NCBI GenBank assembly: GCA_965200465.1
Contig: OZ241358.1
Span: forward strand, 1,922,001-1,986,000
Length of the DNA stretch: 64,000 nucleotides
Direction: 5' to 3'
DNA from: Azophilus sp965200465
Lineage (GTDB): Bacteria > Pseudomonadota > Gammaproteobacteria > Pseudomonadales > Azotimanducaceae
Shown here piece after piece: positions 16,741-25,179 of this stretch; position 1 is the stretch's first letter; every line of letters begins with the position of its first letter. The position numbers were made by a program, and so were the translations under genes. A model generated the notes under the pieces. It was not told the DNA's origin. It saw only the letters and a program-made list of their open reading frames with translations, and did no database searches.

Positions 16741-16811
16741 GCTCCTGACTCCTTGATGCGTGGCGCAGGCGCCCATGGTGCGGGGAGGCGGACGCCCGCC
16801 GCGGTTGTGGC

Positions 16812-16841
16812 TTTATACAACGCAACTGCAACAATTGTCAA
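16812..16841 (-). promoter_or_regulatory. Sigma70 promoter for small peptide gene
   Basis: On the minus strand, TTGACA (16841-16836), an 18-base spacer and TATAAA (16817-16812). This is the best promoter match seen in the window. Predicted transcription start is about 16805, giving a ~65-base leader to the ATG at 16740. A caattg palindrome immediately follows the -35 box and could bind a regulator. Confidence 0.7.
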
Positions 16842-17074
16842 CGCTTTTTTCGGGAGCGCCGTCGAGCTCCCGGGCCGTCGCGCGGCCGACGCCCGTCCGC
16901 AACGCCAAGTTGGGAGGCGGACGCAAAAGCCCGGAATGACCTTCCGCGCCGCTCGACCGCCTGTTCCGGAGCGTGCGCCGACAGGCCTTGCGCCGCCCGG
17001 CCCTCCCGTGCAATCCTTGGCCTGGCCGTCGCCAAGGCCGCGGCCGGCCGCGCAGTTCGCACTGGAGACGTTGG

Positions 17075-17689
17075 ATGACCCCTTTTGCTTCCGAACCGGC
17101 GCCCGCTCGTCCGCTTGTGTGGCTGCGCCGCCTGGGCGAGTCCCTGGAGCGCACCAGCTGCAGGCATCTGGGCGTCCCCGTCCCCGCGGCGGCCGGCCTG
17201 GAGGCGCTGGTCGGCCTCTGGGCGCGGCGGCGGGCCGGCGGCGGCGCCGTGTTTTGGGCGGGGAACGGCGGCAGCGCGGCCATGGCCTCCCACCTGTCGC
17301 AGGACCTGCTCAACAAGTGCGGCCTCAAGTCCCTGACGTTCAACGACCCCGCCCTGCTCACCTGCATGGCCAACGACTACGGCTACCAGGAGGCGTTCAA
17401 ACGGCCGCTGGCCGCCCTGGCGGAGAAGGGGGACCTGCTGGTGGCGGTGTCCAGCTCCGGCATGTCGGACAGCGTCGTCAGGGCGGCGGAGGCCGCCTTG
17501 GCAATGGGGTTGGAGGTGGCGGCCTTTTCCGCCTTCTCCGCGCGCAACCGCCTGTGCGGGTTGCCGACGACGCTCTCGTTCCATGTGCCGACGGACAGCT
17601 ACGGCCAGGCGGAGCTGGCCCACGGCGCCCTGCTGCATGCGGCGCTCGACTGCCTTGAGCGGGATGTGCGGGGGCGGCTTGGCGCCTGA
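17075..17689 (+). CDS. SIS-domain phosphosugar isomerase (GmhA-like)
   Basis: Protein of 204 aa in the sugar isomerase fold. Features include F-W-A-G-N-G-G-S-A-A-M-A-S-H, A-V-S-S-S-G-M-S-D-S-V and a C-terminal helix Q-A-E-L-A-H-G-A-L-L-H. These match the GmhA/DiaA group that interconverts sedoheptulose 7-phosphate and D-glycero-D-manno-heptose 7-phosphate in LPS core synthesis. The start at 17075 follows ggaga by seven bases. Proximity to glycosyltransferases suggests a cell-surface sugar role. A DiaA-like function cannot be excluded. Confidence 0.75.
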   Translation: MTPFASEPAPARPLVWLRRLGESLERTSCRHLGVPVPAAAGLEALVGLWARRRAGGGAVFWAGNGGSAAMASHLSQDLLNKCGLKSLTFNDPALLTCMANDYGYQEAFKRPLAALAEKGDLLVAVSSSGMSDSVVRAAEAALAMGLEVAAFSAFSARNRLCGLPTTLSFHVPTDSYGQAELAHGALLHAALDCLERDVRGRLGA

Positions 17690-17697
17690 GGTTAGAG

Positions 17698-19137
17698 GTG
17701 CATCGGGGCGCACGCCAAAAGTTGGGAGGACGGTCATGGGTCCCATTGGCCGCTGCATTGGCGGCGCCGGGCTCGGCGGCCGGCATGGATTCAGCCATGC
17801 GGGAGTTGGCGGACCCGGTGCCCAGCGCCATCGCCAAGAGCGAGACCATCGTCGCCGCAGTGCCCTTCCTGCAGGCACCGCGCACATTTGACCCGCCCTC
17901 CCAAAGACCAACTGGCGGGGCCAGGGAGGATCCACATGCGCGCATCCAGTACCTGCAGCCAGTTCCGGATGGCGGTGGACGGCTGGCCTTCAACGACACT
18001 CGTGGGCTGCTGTGGGTCACGGACAGGGCCGGCGGGCCGCCGAGCCTGTACTTGGACTTGCGGCGCCGACGGCCGGATTTTCTCAACACCATCCCTTTGC
18101 GGGACAACGGCTTCATGGGCTTCGCCTTCCATCCCGATTTTGCGCACAGGGGCCGTCCCGGCTACGGGAGGCTCTACACCGCGTTCACCGCCAAGCCGCG
18201 CAGCGGCGCCGCCGACCACCGCATTGAAGGCGAAGTAAGATGTGAAGCGGTCATCGTCGAATGGACGGCGGCGGCCAGTGAGGCCAACGTCTTTTCGGGC
18301 ACGGCGCGGGAGCTTTTCAGGGTGCAGATGCGCCATTGCTGGCACAGCATCGGCACCATCGCCTTCAATCCCACGGCCAACGGAGGACAGGCCGACTACG
18401 GCTTGCTGTACGTGGGCCTTGGCAACGGCCAATGGGGGGACGGTTGTTCGGGGGCTCCATCCCCGCCGCGCGGCGCCATCCTGCGCATTGCCCCCTTGCC
18501 TGTTGAGGGAGGGGGGCGCTACGGCATCCCCGCCGACAATCCCTTCGCCCAAACCGCCGGCGAGGTTTGGGCCTTCGGACTGCGCCACCCGCAACAATTT
18601 TCCTGGGACCTGGACGGGCGCATGTTCATAGCCGACATCGGGCAGAGACACGTTGAAGAGGTGAACCTGGGCGTGGCCGGCGGCCACTACGGCTGGCCGA
18701 GGAGAGAAGGAACGTTCGCCAGACTGCAGCTGGCCGATGGGTGTTACAACTACCGTTCCCTGTTTTCCCTGCCGTCGAGGGATCCGCAGCCGTATCTTTA
18801 TCCCATCGCGCAGTACGACCACGACGAAGGCAAGGCCATCGGCGGCGGCTTCGTGTACCGGGGCGGGCAAATCCCGGAGCTGCGGGGCAAGTACGTTTTC
18901 ACGGACATTCCCACCGGCCGCGTGTTCATGCTGAACCCGGATGCGGCGCATCCAGGCCAAGCCATTGAGGAGCTGCGCCTTGCCTTTGACGGCCGGGAAC
19001 GGGCGCTCGCGGACGTCGCCAGCTACCAAGGCTATAGACACAGGCGCGTTGACGCCCGCATATCGATCGACCATGCAGGCGAACTGTACTTGCTGACCAA
19101 GGGCGACGGCTGGATTCGCAAGCTGGCGCCGAAATAA
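17698..19137 (+). CDS. Secreted glucose/sorbosone dehydrogenase-like beta-propeller
   Basis: Protein of up to 479 aa with the PQQ-dependent soluble glucose dehydrogenase-like propeller fold. Motifs include G-F-M-G-F-A-F-H-P-D-F, C-W-H-S-I-G-T-I-A-F-N-P, W-A-F-G-L-R-H-P-Q-Q-F-S-W and G-G-F-V-Y-R-G. The GTG at 17698 gives an N-terminal hydrophobic stretch ending A-P-G-S-A-A-G that may be a signal peptide; the true start is uncertain. It likely oxidises a sugar in the periplasm. It lies eight bases after the SIS gene. Confidence 0.75.
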   Translation: MHRGARQKLGGRSWVPLAAALAAPGSAAGMDSAMRELADPVPSAIAKSETIVAAVPFLQAPRTFDPPSQRPTGGAREDPHARIQYLQPVPDGGGRLAFNDTRGLLWVTDRAGGPPSLYLDLRRRRPDFLNTIPLRDNGFMGFAFHPDFAHRGRPGYGRLYTAFTAKPRSGAADHRIEGEVRCEAVIVEWTAAASEANVFSGTARELFRVQMRHCWHSIGTIAFNPTANGGQADYGLLYVGLGNGQWGDGCSGAPSPPRGAILRIAPLPVEGGGRYGIPADNPFAQTAGEVWAFGLRHPQQFSWDLDGRMFIADIGQRHVEEVNLGVAGGHYGWPRREGTFARLQLADGCYNYRSLFSLPSRDPQPYLYPIAQYDHDEGKAIGGGFVYRGGQIPELRGKYVFTDIPTGRVFMLNPDAAHPGQAIEELRLAFDGRERALADVASYQGYRHRRVDARISIDHAGELYLLTKGDGWIRKLAPK

Positions 19138-19277
19138 GCTGCGCCGAAGTTCGCAACCCCTTGGGGCCTTCGGCTGGGCGGCGAGCGATTAAGCTTCCCC
19201 CAATCCCCGCTTAAGGAATCGTTGAGGCGCATGGCCCAGTCCATGACCGCCTCGACCTGCTTGCGCCAATCCCTGAC

Positions 19278-19694
19278 TTGGTCCGGATGCATGCCGTGCC
19301 GGTTCGCCCGGAGGACCACTACGCGATTCCACCTCTGGCTCGCGGGAGCGCCGACGAAGTCCTGAAGCTGATTCGGGACAAGCAGTGCTTCGTGCTGCAT
19401 GCGCCGCGGCAGACGGGCAAGACCTCCGCGCTCATCGCCCTGCGCGACCTGCTCAACGGTGGCGAAGCCGGCGACTTCCGCTGCGTCAACGTGAACGTGG
19501 AGGTCGGCCAAGTGGCGCGGGACGACACTGAGCGCGGCCTGCAAGCGATCATCGGCAGCCTCGCAACCACCGCGATGCTTCTGGGCGACGATTACCCAGA
19601 CCGCGTCTGGTCAGACATCCTGGAAAGGTTCGGTCCGGAGGCCGCCTTCAAGGAACTGCTCACCCGCTGGTGCCTTGCCAACCCGACGCCGCTG
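19278..19694 (+). pseudogene. AAA-ATPase/PD-(D/E)XK family, 5' fragment
   Basis: Encodes R-P-E-D-H-Y-A-I-P-P-L and L-H-A-P-R-Q-T-G-K-T-S-A-L (Walker A), then C-V-N-V-N-V-E-V-G-Q-V-A-R-D-D-T. It is a close relative of the gene at 53697, more like it than the gene at 55330. Homology stops at C-L-A-N-P-T-P-L, just before Walker B. It is fused tail-to-tail with the minus-strand AsnB fragment. About 400 codons of the normal protein are missing. Confidence 0.8.
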
Positions 19695-19794
19695 TCGTCC
19701 GGCCCGCGATGGCGCAAGGTTTGCGCCATGCGCCGCACTGTGGCGGCGTCAGCGGCAGCGCCGTCCGTGCGCAAAATGCCGGTGACCCCGCACA
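19687..19794 (-). pseudogene. Asparagine-synthetase-like protein, 5' fragment
   Basis: The first ~36 codons read M-C-G-V-T-G-I-L-R-T-D-G, then M-A-Q-T-L-R-H-R-G-P-D-D. This is the N-terminal nucleophile start (Cys2) and R-H-R-G-P-D-D motif of class-II glutamine amidotransferase/AsnB proteins. It then collides with the AAA fragment. It lies four bases after the GT8 gene stop, so GT8-asnB was once an operon. Confidence 0.75.
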
Positions 19795-19797
19795 TGG

Positions 19798-20724
19798 TCA
19801 AGCATCCGGCCGCACCGACCATCCATTGGAGCGCTTGGAGGTGCGCAGGTGCGCCCAGGACAGGCACTCCATCCAAGCCCCGTACCATAGCCCGAACTCG
19901 GCAACCGGCGTTTCGCTGTCAATCCAGCGCAGCATGGAGGACGGCGTCCATGGCTTGGCGTTGATGTTGAAGTGCAGGACCTTGGCGTCCGCCGCCGCCA
20001 GCCCCTCTCGTTCCCGGATTGCGGCGGCGGCGCCCAGGATGTAGTTGTAGGTGGAGCTGAGCAGCGTTTGCCGCCCCGCGAAGTGCCTGTTGTGCAGGAA
20101 CTGCTTGAAGTGCGGCGTGGTGGTGTTGCGCCAAGTCTGCGGCTTGGCCAGCGCCAGCAAGTCCGCATAGGTTTGCTCCCCCAAGAGGCTGCCGTCAAGC
20201 AGCAGCAAGCCGTCGTTGAAGGTTCGCTCCAAGGCGCCGGCGCGGCCGGCGGCGGCAGTGCCTGCAAGGGGCTCAAAGGTTGCGGCGTCGCGGCGGCCGC
20301 CGCGGATGCAAACCCAGTCTCCGCAGCACAGCAGCGCACCTTCGGCGCTGAACAATTCATCGACTGGCTGTTGGAACAACAGGTCGCCGTCGCAAAGCAG
20401 CAGCTTGCGGTACTCCGCTAAGCGGTACGCCTCGAAAGCGTACAGATGCGACAGAATGGGAATGAAGCGGGGATGCTCAGCGCCCAAGCGCTGCAGGCGC
20501 TGCTTAAGGCCGTTGGAAACGGCTACGAACCGCATCCGGTCGCACAGCGCCTGCAGGCGCCGCTGCGACTTATCGGCAAGCCCGTCGTGAATCACCGCCA
20601 CATCCCCCGCAAAGCCAGGGTGCGCCTTAAGGAAGGAGGCGATCATCACCAGCGTTCCCGGCAGGAAGCCCTCCGTGGTCACGGTGGCGAGGCAAACGCC
20701 CCGAGTCGATTGCCCTTGCTGCAT
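19798..20724 (-). CDS. GT8-like glycosyltransferase
   Basis: Cytosolic transferase of ~308 aa with a GT-A fold. F-L-P-G-T-L-V-M and G-D-V-A-V-I-H-D-G-L form the nucleotide-binding half. The D-x-D metal site is L-L-L-C-D-G-D-L-L-F, and K-V-L-H-F-N near the end matches the GT8 pattern. It is closely related to both halves of the gene at 32126. A start at 20724 follows ggagg; an ATG at 20781 would add 19 residues. Likely adds a hexose to a glycan or peptide (inference). Confidence 0.75.
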   Translation of the reverse strand: MQQGQSTRGVCLATVTTEGFLPGTLVMIASFLKAHPGFAGDVAVIHDGLADKSQRRLQALCDRMRFVAVSNGLKQRLQRLGAEHPRFIPILSHLYAFEAYRLAEYRKLLLCDGDLLFQQPVDELFSAEGALLCCGDWVCIRGGRRDAATFEPLAGTAAAGRAGALERTFNDGLLLLDGSLLGEQTYADLLALAKPQTWRNTTTPHFKQFLHNRHFAGRQTLLSSTYNYILGAAAAIREREGLAAADAKVLHFNINAKPWTPSSMLRWIDSETPVAEFGLWYGAWMECLSWAHLRTSKRSNGWSVRPDA

Positions 20725-20855
20725 TGCCCGTTCAATCCTCCAATCGCCTTCCAGAAGCTCCCAGCCGCCGAGCATTCGCATAGATTAACGGTTGCGCCAC
20801 GAGCGGAGCAACCGAGGACTGCGGCGCCGGCGCCAACCCAGGGCTTGCCGATAAG

Positions 20856-22562
20856 TCAAGGCGGCGCGGGTTGCGCAGGCGCGGGATGGCAGCCCGCAAC
20901 GTTCGGCGGGCCTGCACTGTCCCGGCGTTGGTAGATCCTGAAAACTTGGTGTGTGTTCATCCACCATACCCTCCCGTCATGGAAGGGACGGTATTCGTTT
21001 TCAAGCAAGCGCAGAAGGAGATCGGCGTTGCGGTTGTTGAAATAACTAGGCGCGAAGGCTTCCCTTTTCGGCTTTGTCCGCGCCTGAACAACCAGCCATG
21101 TGGGGCGAAGCCCAAGGATTCGGCCCACTTCGTCCGCGCCAACGCGCCCGGCCTCGGCGAGCGGCCGCATGATCTCCGCGTTTCCCAAATTGGAGGGATG
21201 CACGACCGCGGAAACCGGCGTCATGCCCAGGTACCAATAGATGAGTTGGCCAACAAACGCATAGATCGTGTCGCAACGCCCACGCTCCCGGTTGATGGCC
21301 AGCGCGGCGGCCTCAATGCCATGCTGTGCGGACAGATGCCCTGGAATGGTGGCCAGCCTGAGGGCCCCCGGCGCCGCCCTATCCACCGCGCTGGCCAAGG
21401 CGACTGCCGGAAGCAGATACGCGGCCCAGCGCAGGAGCGCCTTGGAGCGCATCCAATCAATGCCGTATGCGCAAAAGAGGGCGCATATCGGGTAAAGCTG
21501 AAGCCAATAGTGAAGATAGGCGGCGCCGCTGATCAATACGGCCAGAAGAGTGGCCAACAGCACCAGCCACGGCAGCTCCAGCTCCGCCCGGTCAATGGCT
21601 CTCCCGTCATCAGGAGCCTTGACGCTCTCCGCCGCTAGGTGCGCCTGAGAGGATGCCGCGAAGCGGCGGCGAACGAACGGCAAGCACGGGATGGAAGCCG
21701 CTAGGCCGGCGACGAACGCCGCGGCAAAGGGCAGGAACAGTTGCGGCGCCGACCAAATTTGACGTTGCATGTATCCTTCAAGCCCCCACAAGACCTGCGC
21801 CATGCTCATTGAGGACGAAAAGGAAAACGGAACAATGACATTGGCCAAGTAAAACGCCTCCAAGGCGTCCGCCCACCAATAGGCCAGCAGCAAAAGGCCA
21901 AGCGGCGCCAACCCAGCGAGGGCGAACACCGGCACGGCCAGCCACCTGACGCGCAAGGAGGGGCGCAAGGGGGCGACGCTGAGCCAAACGCCGCAGGCCA
22001 GCGCCAGGAAGCCTAGGTTGGTGCGCGTCAGGGTCGCCAAGGACAGCAACAATCCGGCCGCGGCGACGGCCCACAAGCGGTGCCGCCGCGCCAGTAGAAG
22101 CCATAGGGCCGTCATCGCCATCGCCGTGGCCGGCAATGCGGCCATGGTCGCCGTTCCAGGCCCCTTCACATGTATGGCGACTAGCAGCAGGGCGCCGAGC
22201 CCCGCCGCAGACGAACTTGTGCGGCGGCGAGCAACGGCGAAGACGGCGACGGCCGACATCAGCAGAAAGAAGTCCCCCACTGTACGCACGACCAGCAGGG
22301 ACTCGCCAAACACCGCCATGGCGCCGGCGATGAGCAGGAAGATCATCGGCGGCTTGTTGTCGAACAGCTTGACGTAGGGCAGGTTGCCGTCAAGCAGATG
22401 CCCCGCCATCACCGTGGCGGTGCTTTCGTCGTTGAAGTACTCCTGCTCAAGGCTCTTGATTTGCGTGGCGCCGACCGCCAGGATGAGCGCCGCCAACCAG
22501 AGTGCGCCGCCGGGCAGGCGAAGCCGGGGGCGGGCGCCCCCTGCTGCGGCCTCGTTGCGCAC
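20856..22562 (-). CDS. GT-C membrane glycosyltransferase (PMT/ArnT-like), copy 1
   Basis: Polytopic inner-membrane protein of 568 aa (GTG start). The first periplasmic loop carries E-Y-F-N-D-E-S-T, with the acidic D-E expected of polyprenyl-phosphate-sugar-dependent GT-C enzymes. L-P-Y-V-K-L-F-D-N-K-P-P follows, and about ten further hydrophobic helices. It is paralogous to the gene at 29311, sharing the D-E-S-T and K-P-P-M-I-F motifs. It lies upstream of the GT8 gene in the same direction. Likely transfers a lipid-linked sugar on the periplasmic side. Confidence 0.8.
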   Translation of the reverse strand: MRNEAAAGGARPRLRLPGGALWLAALILAVGATQIKSLEQEYFNDESTATVMAGHLLDGNLPYVKLFDNKPPMIFLLIAGAMAVFGESLLVVRTVGDFFLLMSAVAVFAVARRRTSSSAAGLGALLLVAIHVKGPGTATMAALPATAMAMTALWLLLARRHRLWAVAAAGLLLSLATLTRTNLGFLALACGVWLSVAPLRPSLRVRWLAVPVFALAGLAPLGLLLLAYWWADALEAFYLANVIVPFSFSSSMSMAQVLWGLEGYMQRQIWSAPQLFLPFAAAFVAGLAASIPCLPFVRRRFAASSQAHLAAESVKAPDDGRAIDRAELELPWLVLLATLLAVLISGAAYLHYWLQLYPICALFCAYGIDWMRSKALLRWAAYLLPAVALASAVDRAAPGALRLATIPGHLSAQHGIEAAALAINRERGRCDTIYAFVGQLIYWYLGMTPVSAVVHPSNLGNAEIMRPLAEAGRVGADEVGRILGLRPTWLVVQARTKPKREAFAPSYFNNRNADLLLRLLENEYRPFHDGRVWWMNTHQVFRIYQRRDSAGPPNVAGCHPAPAQPAPP

Positions 22563-22627
22563 CGGCTTCGCCTAGCCCCCGCCGGTCGCAAACGCCCTAG
22601 CGGAACCCGAAGCGGCGGACGAACAAT

Positions 22628-22671
22628 GGGCTGGCCTCATGTAGGCCATTCTACACTGCGCAATCCCGTCG
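22628..22671. repeat. 44-bp direct repeat, copy 1
   Basis: Starts gggctggcct and ends caatcccgtcg; matches 22982-23025 at 36 of 44 positions by eye, same orientation, 354 bases apart. Confidence 0.7.
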
Positions 22672-22981
22672 GCCCGTCCGCTGGCGGCAACGCAGCCGAA
22701 GTGCAAGAGGGCTTCGGCGCCGGCTCCCCTCTCGGCATTTTTGCCCATTTCCGGCCAAGGTGTACAGACTCACTAACACATGGCACTGGCTTCCTTTGAC
22801 GGGAAGCTGATGGAAAGGCGCCCGTCTGCCGGGAGGCGCTGTCCAAACTGACGAAGCCGAGTTCGCGCCTCCGCCGAACGGCGCAGCATTTGCTGCACGC
22901 TTGGCGGGCGGACCTGCATCATGCCAGTCCCTCTTGACCTTGCATATACATGCTATATGTGCAGGGTTGGCCATGCGGCTT

Positions 22982-23025
22982 GGGCTGGCCTCTTGTAAAC
23001 TATTCCACGTTACGCAATCCCGTCG
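22982..23025. repeat. 44-bp direct repeat, copy 2
   Basis: Second copy, ending 28 bases before the start of the 677-aa membrane protein. Conservation of both ends argues for a duplicated regulatory segment. Confidence 0.7.
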
Positions 23026-23053
23026 CAGCAACCAGCCGCAGCCCACGCCAGCC

Positions 23054-25087
23054 ATGCCGCCGAACTTGCCCTTTGCGCAGCCGCTGAACCGGCCGAACGC
23101 CCCGCGCTGGCGGGCCGCTTGCAACTTCCCGGCAAACCGAGGCGCCTTGGTTTTGTGCGCTTTGTTCCTGGCCGTGGGCGCGGCGCTGGTGGACGACTAC
23201 GGCCTGTCCTTGGACGAGACCACGCAAAGGCGCATTGCAGCCGCAAACCTCAAGCACATTCTAGGGGAGGGCCGTCTGCAGGACAGCCTTCTGGAAGACC
23301 ACGGGCTCAAAGCCTCCGACAGGTACTACGGCGTCGCCTTCGAGCTGCCCCTGCTGCTCGTCGAACGCGCCTTGGGGCTGCGGGACAGCCGCAGCATGCA
23401 CCTAGCCCGCCACATCCTCACCCACGCCTTCTTTCTGTGCGGCGGGCTTTGCTGCTGGCTGCTCGCCCGCCGGCTGTTCGGCAGCCGGCTGCTGGCGACG
23501 TTCGCCCTGCTGCTGTTCCTGCTGCACCCCCGCCTGTACGCCCACTCCTTCTTCAACTCCAAGGACAGCCCCTTCGCCAGCATGCTCATGATCGCCTTGC
23601 TGCTCACCCACCGAGCGTTCGCCAGGGACAGCCCGCCGGCCTTCCTGCTCTGCGGCGCCGGCGTCGGCGTGCTGGTCAACCTCCGCGTCATGGGCCTCGT
23701 GCTGTTCGTCGCCGTGCTGGCCATGCGGGCTCTCGATCTCCTCCAGGCGTCCGGTTGGCGGGAGCGCCGGCGCATCCTGAAGACCGGCGGCGCCTTCGCC
23801 TTGGCCGCCGGCCTCAGCCTGTACGCGGCTTCCCCCTACCTGTGGGCGGACCCGCTGGCCTTTTTGGAAGGCCTCGCAACGTTCGCGCACCATCCCCTTC
23901 CCGCACTCGAGCTGTTCCAAGGCGAATATGTGGACGGGAGGGACCCGCCCAAGCGCTACCTGCCCGTTTGGTTCTCCATCAGCACCCCGCCGACCGCCCT
24001 GCTGCTGGGCTTGGTTGGCGCGGCCTGGATTCTTCGCCAAGGTGCGCAACGCCCGGCGGAGGCCCTCCGCAACGGGCCGTTGCGCTTCGCACTCCTGCTG
24101 GCCGCCTGCTTCGCTGCGCCCGTGGTCGCCGCTGCCGTGCTCGGCTCCACCCTGTACAACGGCTGGCGCCAAATGCATTTCATTTACGCGCCTTTCTGCC
24201 TGTTGGCGACATTCGGCCTGCACTGGACGGCGTCCGCCGGCGGCGTCCGCCGGCGGGCCGCCGCCTACGGCCTGGCGGCCCTGGGGCTGGCCGCCGTGGT
24301 CGCCTCCATGGCGGCCATGCATCCCTACCAGCACCTCTACTTCAACATTCTGGCGGACCGAACGACCCCGGAGCGCCTGCGCACCCAATACCAGATGGAC
24401 TACTGGGGCACCGCAGTGCGCGAGGGGCTGGAGCACCTGCTGGAACGATATCCGGCGTCCTCCATCCACGTGGCCGGCGCATACGGCAACATAGGCCGGG
24501 CAGCGGCGCTGCTGCCGGAGGCGGAGCGCCGAAGAATCAGCAAAAGCCCGGCGCCGCCCGGCTACTACAGCTTCTACATAGGCGGCTACCCTTGGCGCCA
24601 AGGGCTCGGGCGCCCGGCGCAGGGGAGCTTCGCCCCCTCCCTGTACGATCGCAGGATCTACAACAGCACCATTCTGACGGTGGCGGCCGTTGACCCGAAC
24701 TTGGCCGGCGAGGCGGCGGTTGACGGCTACCGAAGGCTCCTCTCAGCCGCCACGGCCGGCGACTCCTTGGTGGAGGCCGGCTTTCGAGTCCACCTGCACG
24801 AGGGCAGCCTGGTTTACGTCAGGGATGCCTGCGGGCCGGACGACTTTCTAGCCCGCTTTTTCCTGCGCACGGTCCCTCTGCAAGTTGACGCGCTGCCCGC
24901 ATGGCGCCGGCGGCAGGGCTTCGATGCGCTGGACTTCGACTTCGTGCAGCAAGGCGTGAGGTTCGACGGAACCTGCTTGGCGTCCGTTCCCCTGCCCGAC
25001 TACGGCATCGCCCGCATCAGCACCGGCCAGTACGCGCCGCACGGCGGGGAACTGTGGCGCGGAGAGTTCGTTCCGCCACGTCAATAG
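23054..25087 (+). CDS. Large GT-C-like membrane protein
   Basis: Protein of about 677 aa with roughly ten transmembrane helices in residues 20-450 and a soluble C-terminal domain. The first loop has S-L-D-E-T-T-Q-R, the acidic site typical of GT-C/PMT enzymes; H-S-F-F-N-S-K-D-S-P-F and L-R-V-M-G-L recall family members annotated as glycosyltransferase 39. It is only distantly related to the GT-C pair at 20856 and 29311. No good Shine-Dalgarno precedes ATG 23054, so the start is provisional. The C-terminal domain may bind the acceptor. Confidence 0.65.
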   Translation: MPPNLPFAQPLNRPNAPRWRAACNFPANRGALVLCALFLAVGAALVDDYGLSLDETTQRRIAAANLKHILGEGRLQDSLLEDHGLKASDRYYGVAFELPLLLVERALGLRDSRSMHLARHILTHAFFLCGGLCCWLLARRLFGSRLLATFALLLFLLHPRLYAHSFFNSKDSPFASMLMIALLLTHRAFARDSPPAFLLCGAGVGVLVNLRVMGLVLFVAVLAMRALDLLQASGWRERRRILKTGGAFALAAGLSLYAASPYLWADPLAFLEGLATFAHHPLPALELFQGEYVDGRDPPKRYLPVWFSISTPPTALLLGLVGAAWILRQGAQRPAEALRNGPLRFALLLAACFAAPVVAAAVLGSTLYNGWRQMHFIYAPFCLLATFGLHWTASAGGVRRRAAAYGLAALGLAAVVASMAAMHPYQHLYFNILADRTTPERLRTQYQMDYWGTAVREGLEHLLERYPASSIHVAGAYGNIGRAAALLPEAERRRISKSPAPPGYYSFYIGGYPWRQGLGRPAQGSFAPSLYDRRIYNSTILTVAAVDPNLAGEAAVDGYRRLLSAATAGDSLVEAGFRVHLHEGSLVYVRDACGPDDFLARFFLRTVPLQVDALPAWRRRQGFDALDFDFVQQGVRFDGTCLASVPLPDYGIARISTGQYAPHGGELWRGEFVPPRQ

Positions 25088-25099
25088 CCCTCCAACGCC

Positions 25100-25144
25100 T
25101 TGCATTCACACTAAAGAAAGGCGCAGGATTCCGGAAGTTTTTGG
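25100..25144. repeat. Repeats X and Y, left of OLD-type ATPase gene
   Basis: Contains X (ttgcattcacactaaa) followed by Y (ggcgcaggattccggaag plus a T-run). Both reappear on the other side of the ATPase gene, in the order Y then X and in the same orientation. Confidence 0.6.
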
Positions 25145-25179
25145 CTGCTGCATCCCATTCCGCATCAGCTCCCCGTGGT

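Larger units (their letters stand above)
22563..23053. other. Intergenic region between divergent GT-C genes
   Basis: 490 bases between divergent glycosyltransferase genes. It contains a 44-bp direct repeat at 22628-22671 and 22982-23025 and an AT-rich partial palindrome at 22942-22962. A 49-codon minus-strand frame (22773-22922) exists but has no supporting evidence. The region likely holds promoters for both genes. Confidence 0.5.

Noticed and set aside
19180..19290. Minus-strand reading M-D-W-A-M-R-L-N-D-S-L with gene-like composition
   Set aside because: Too short and without a recognised family; may be a remnant but is unsupported.
22773..22922. 49-codon minus-strand frame M-M-Q-V-R-P-P-S-V
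   Set aside because: No ribosome site, motif or partner; cannot be supported.
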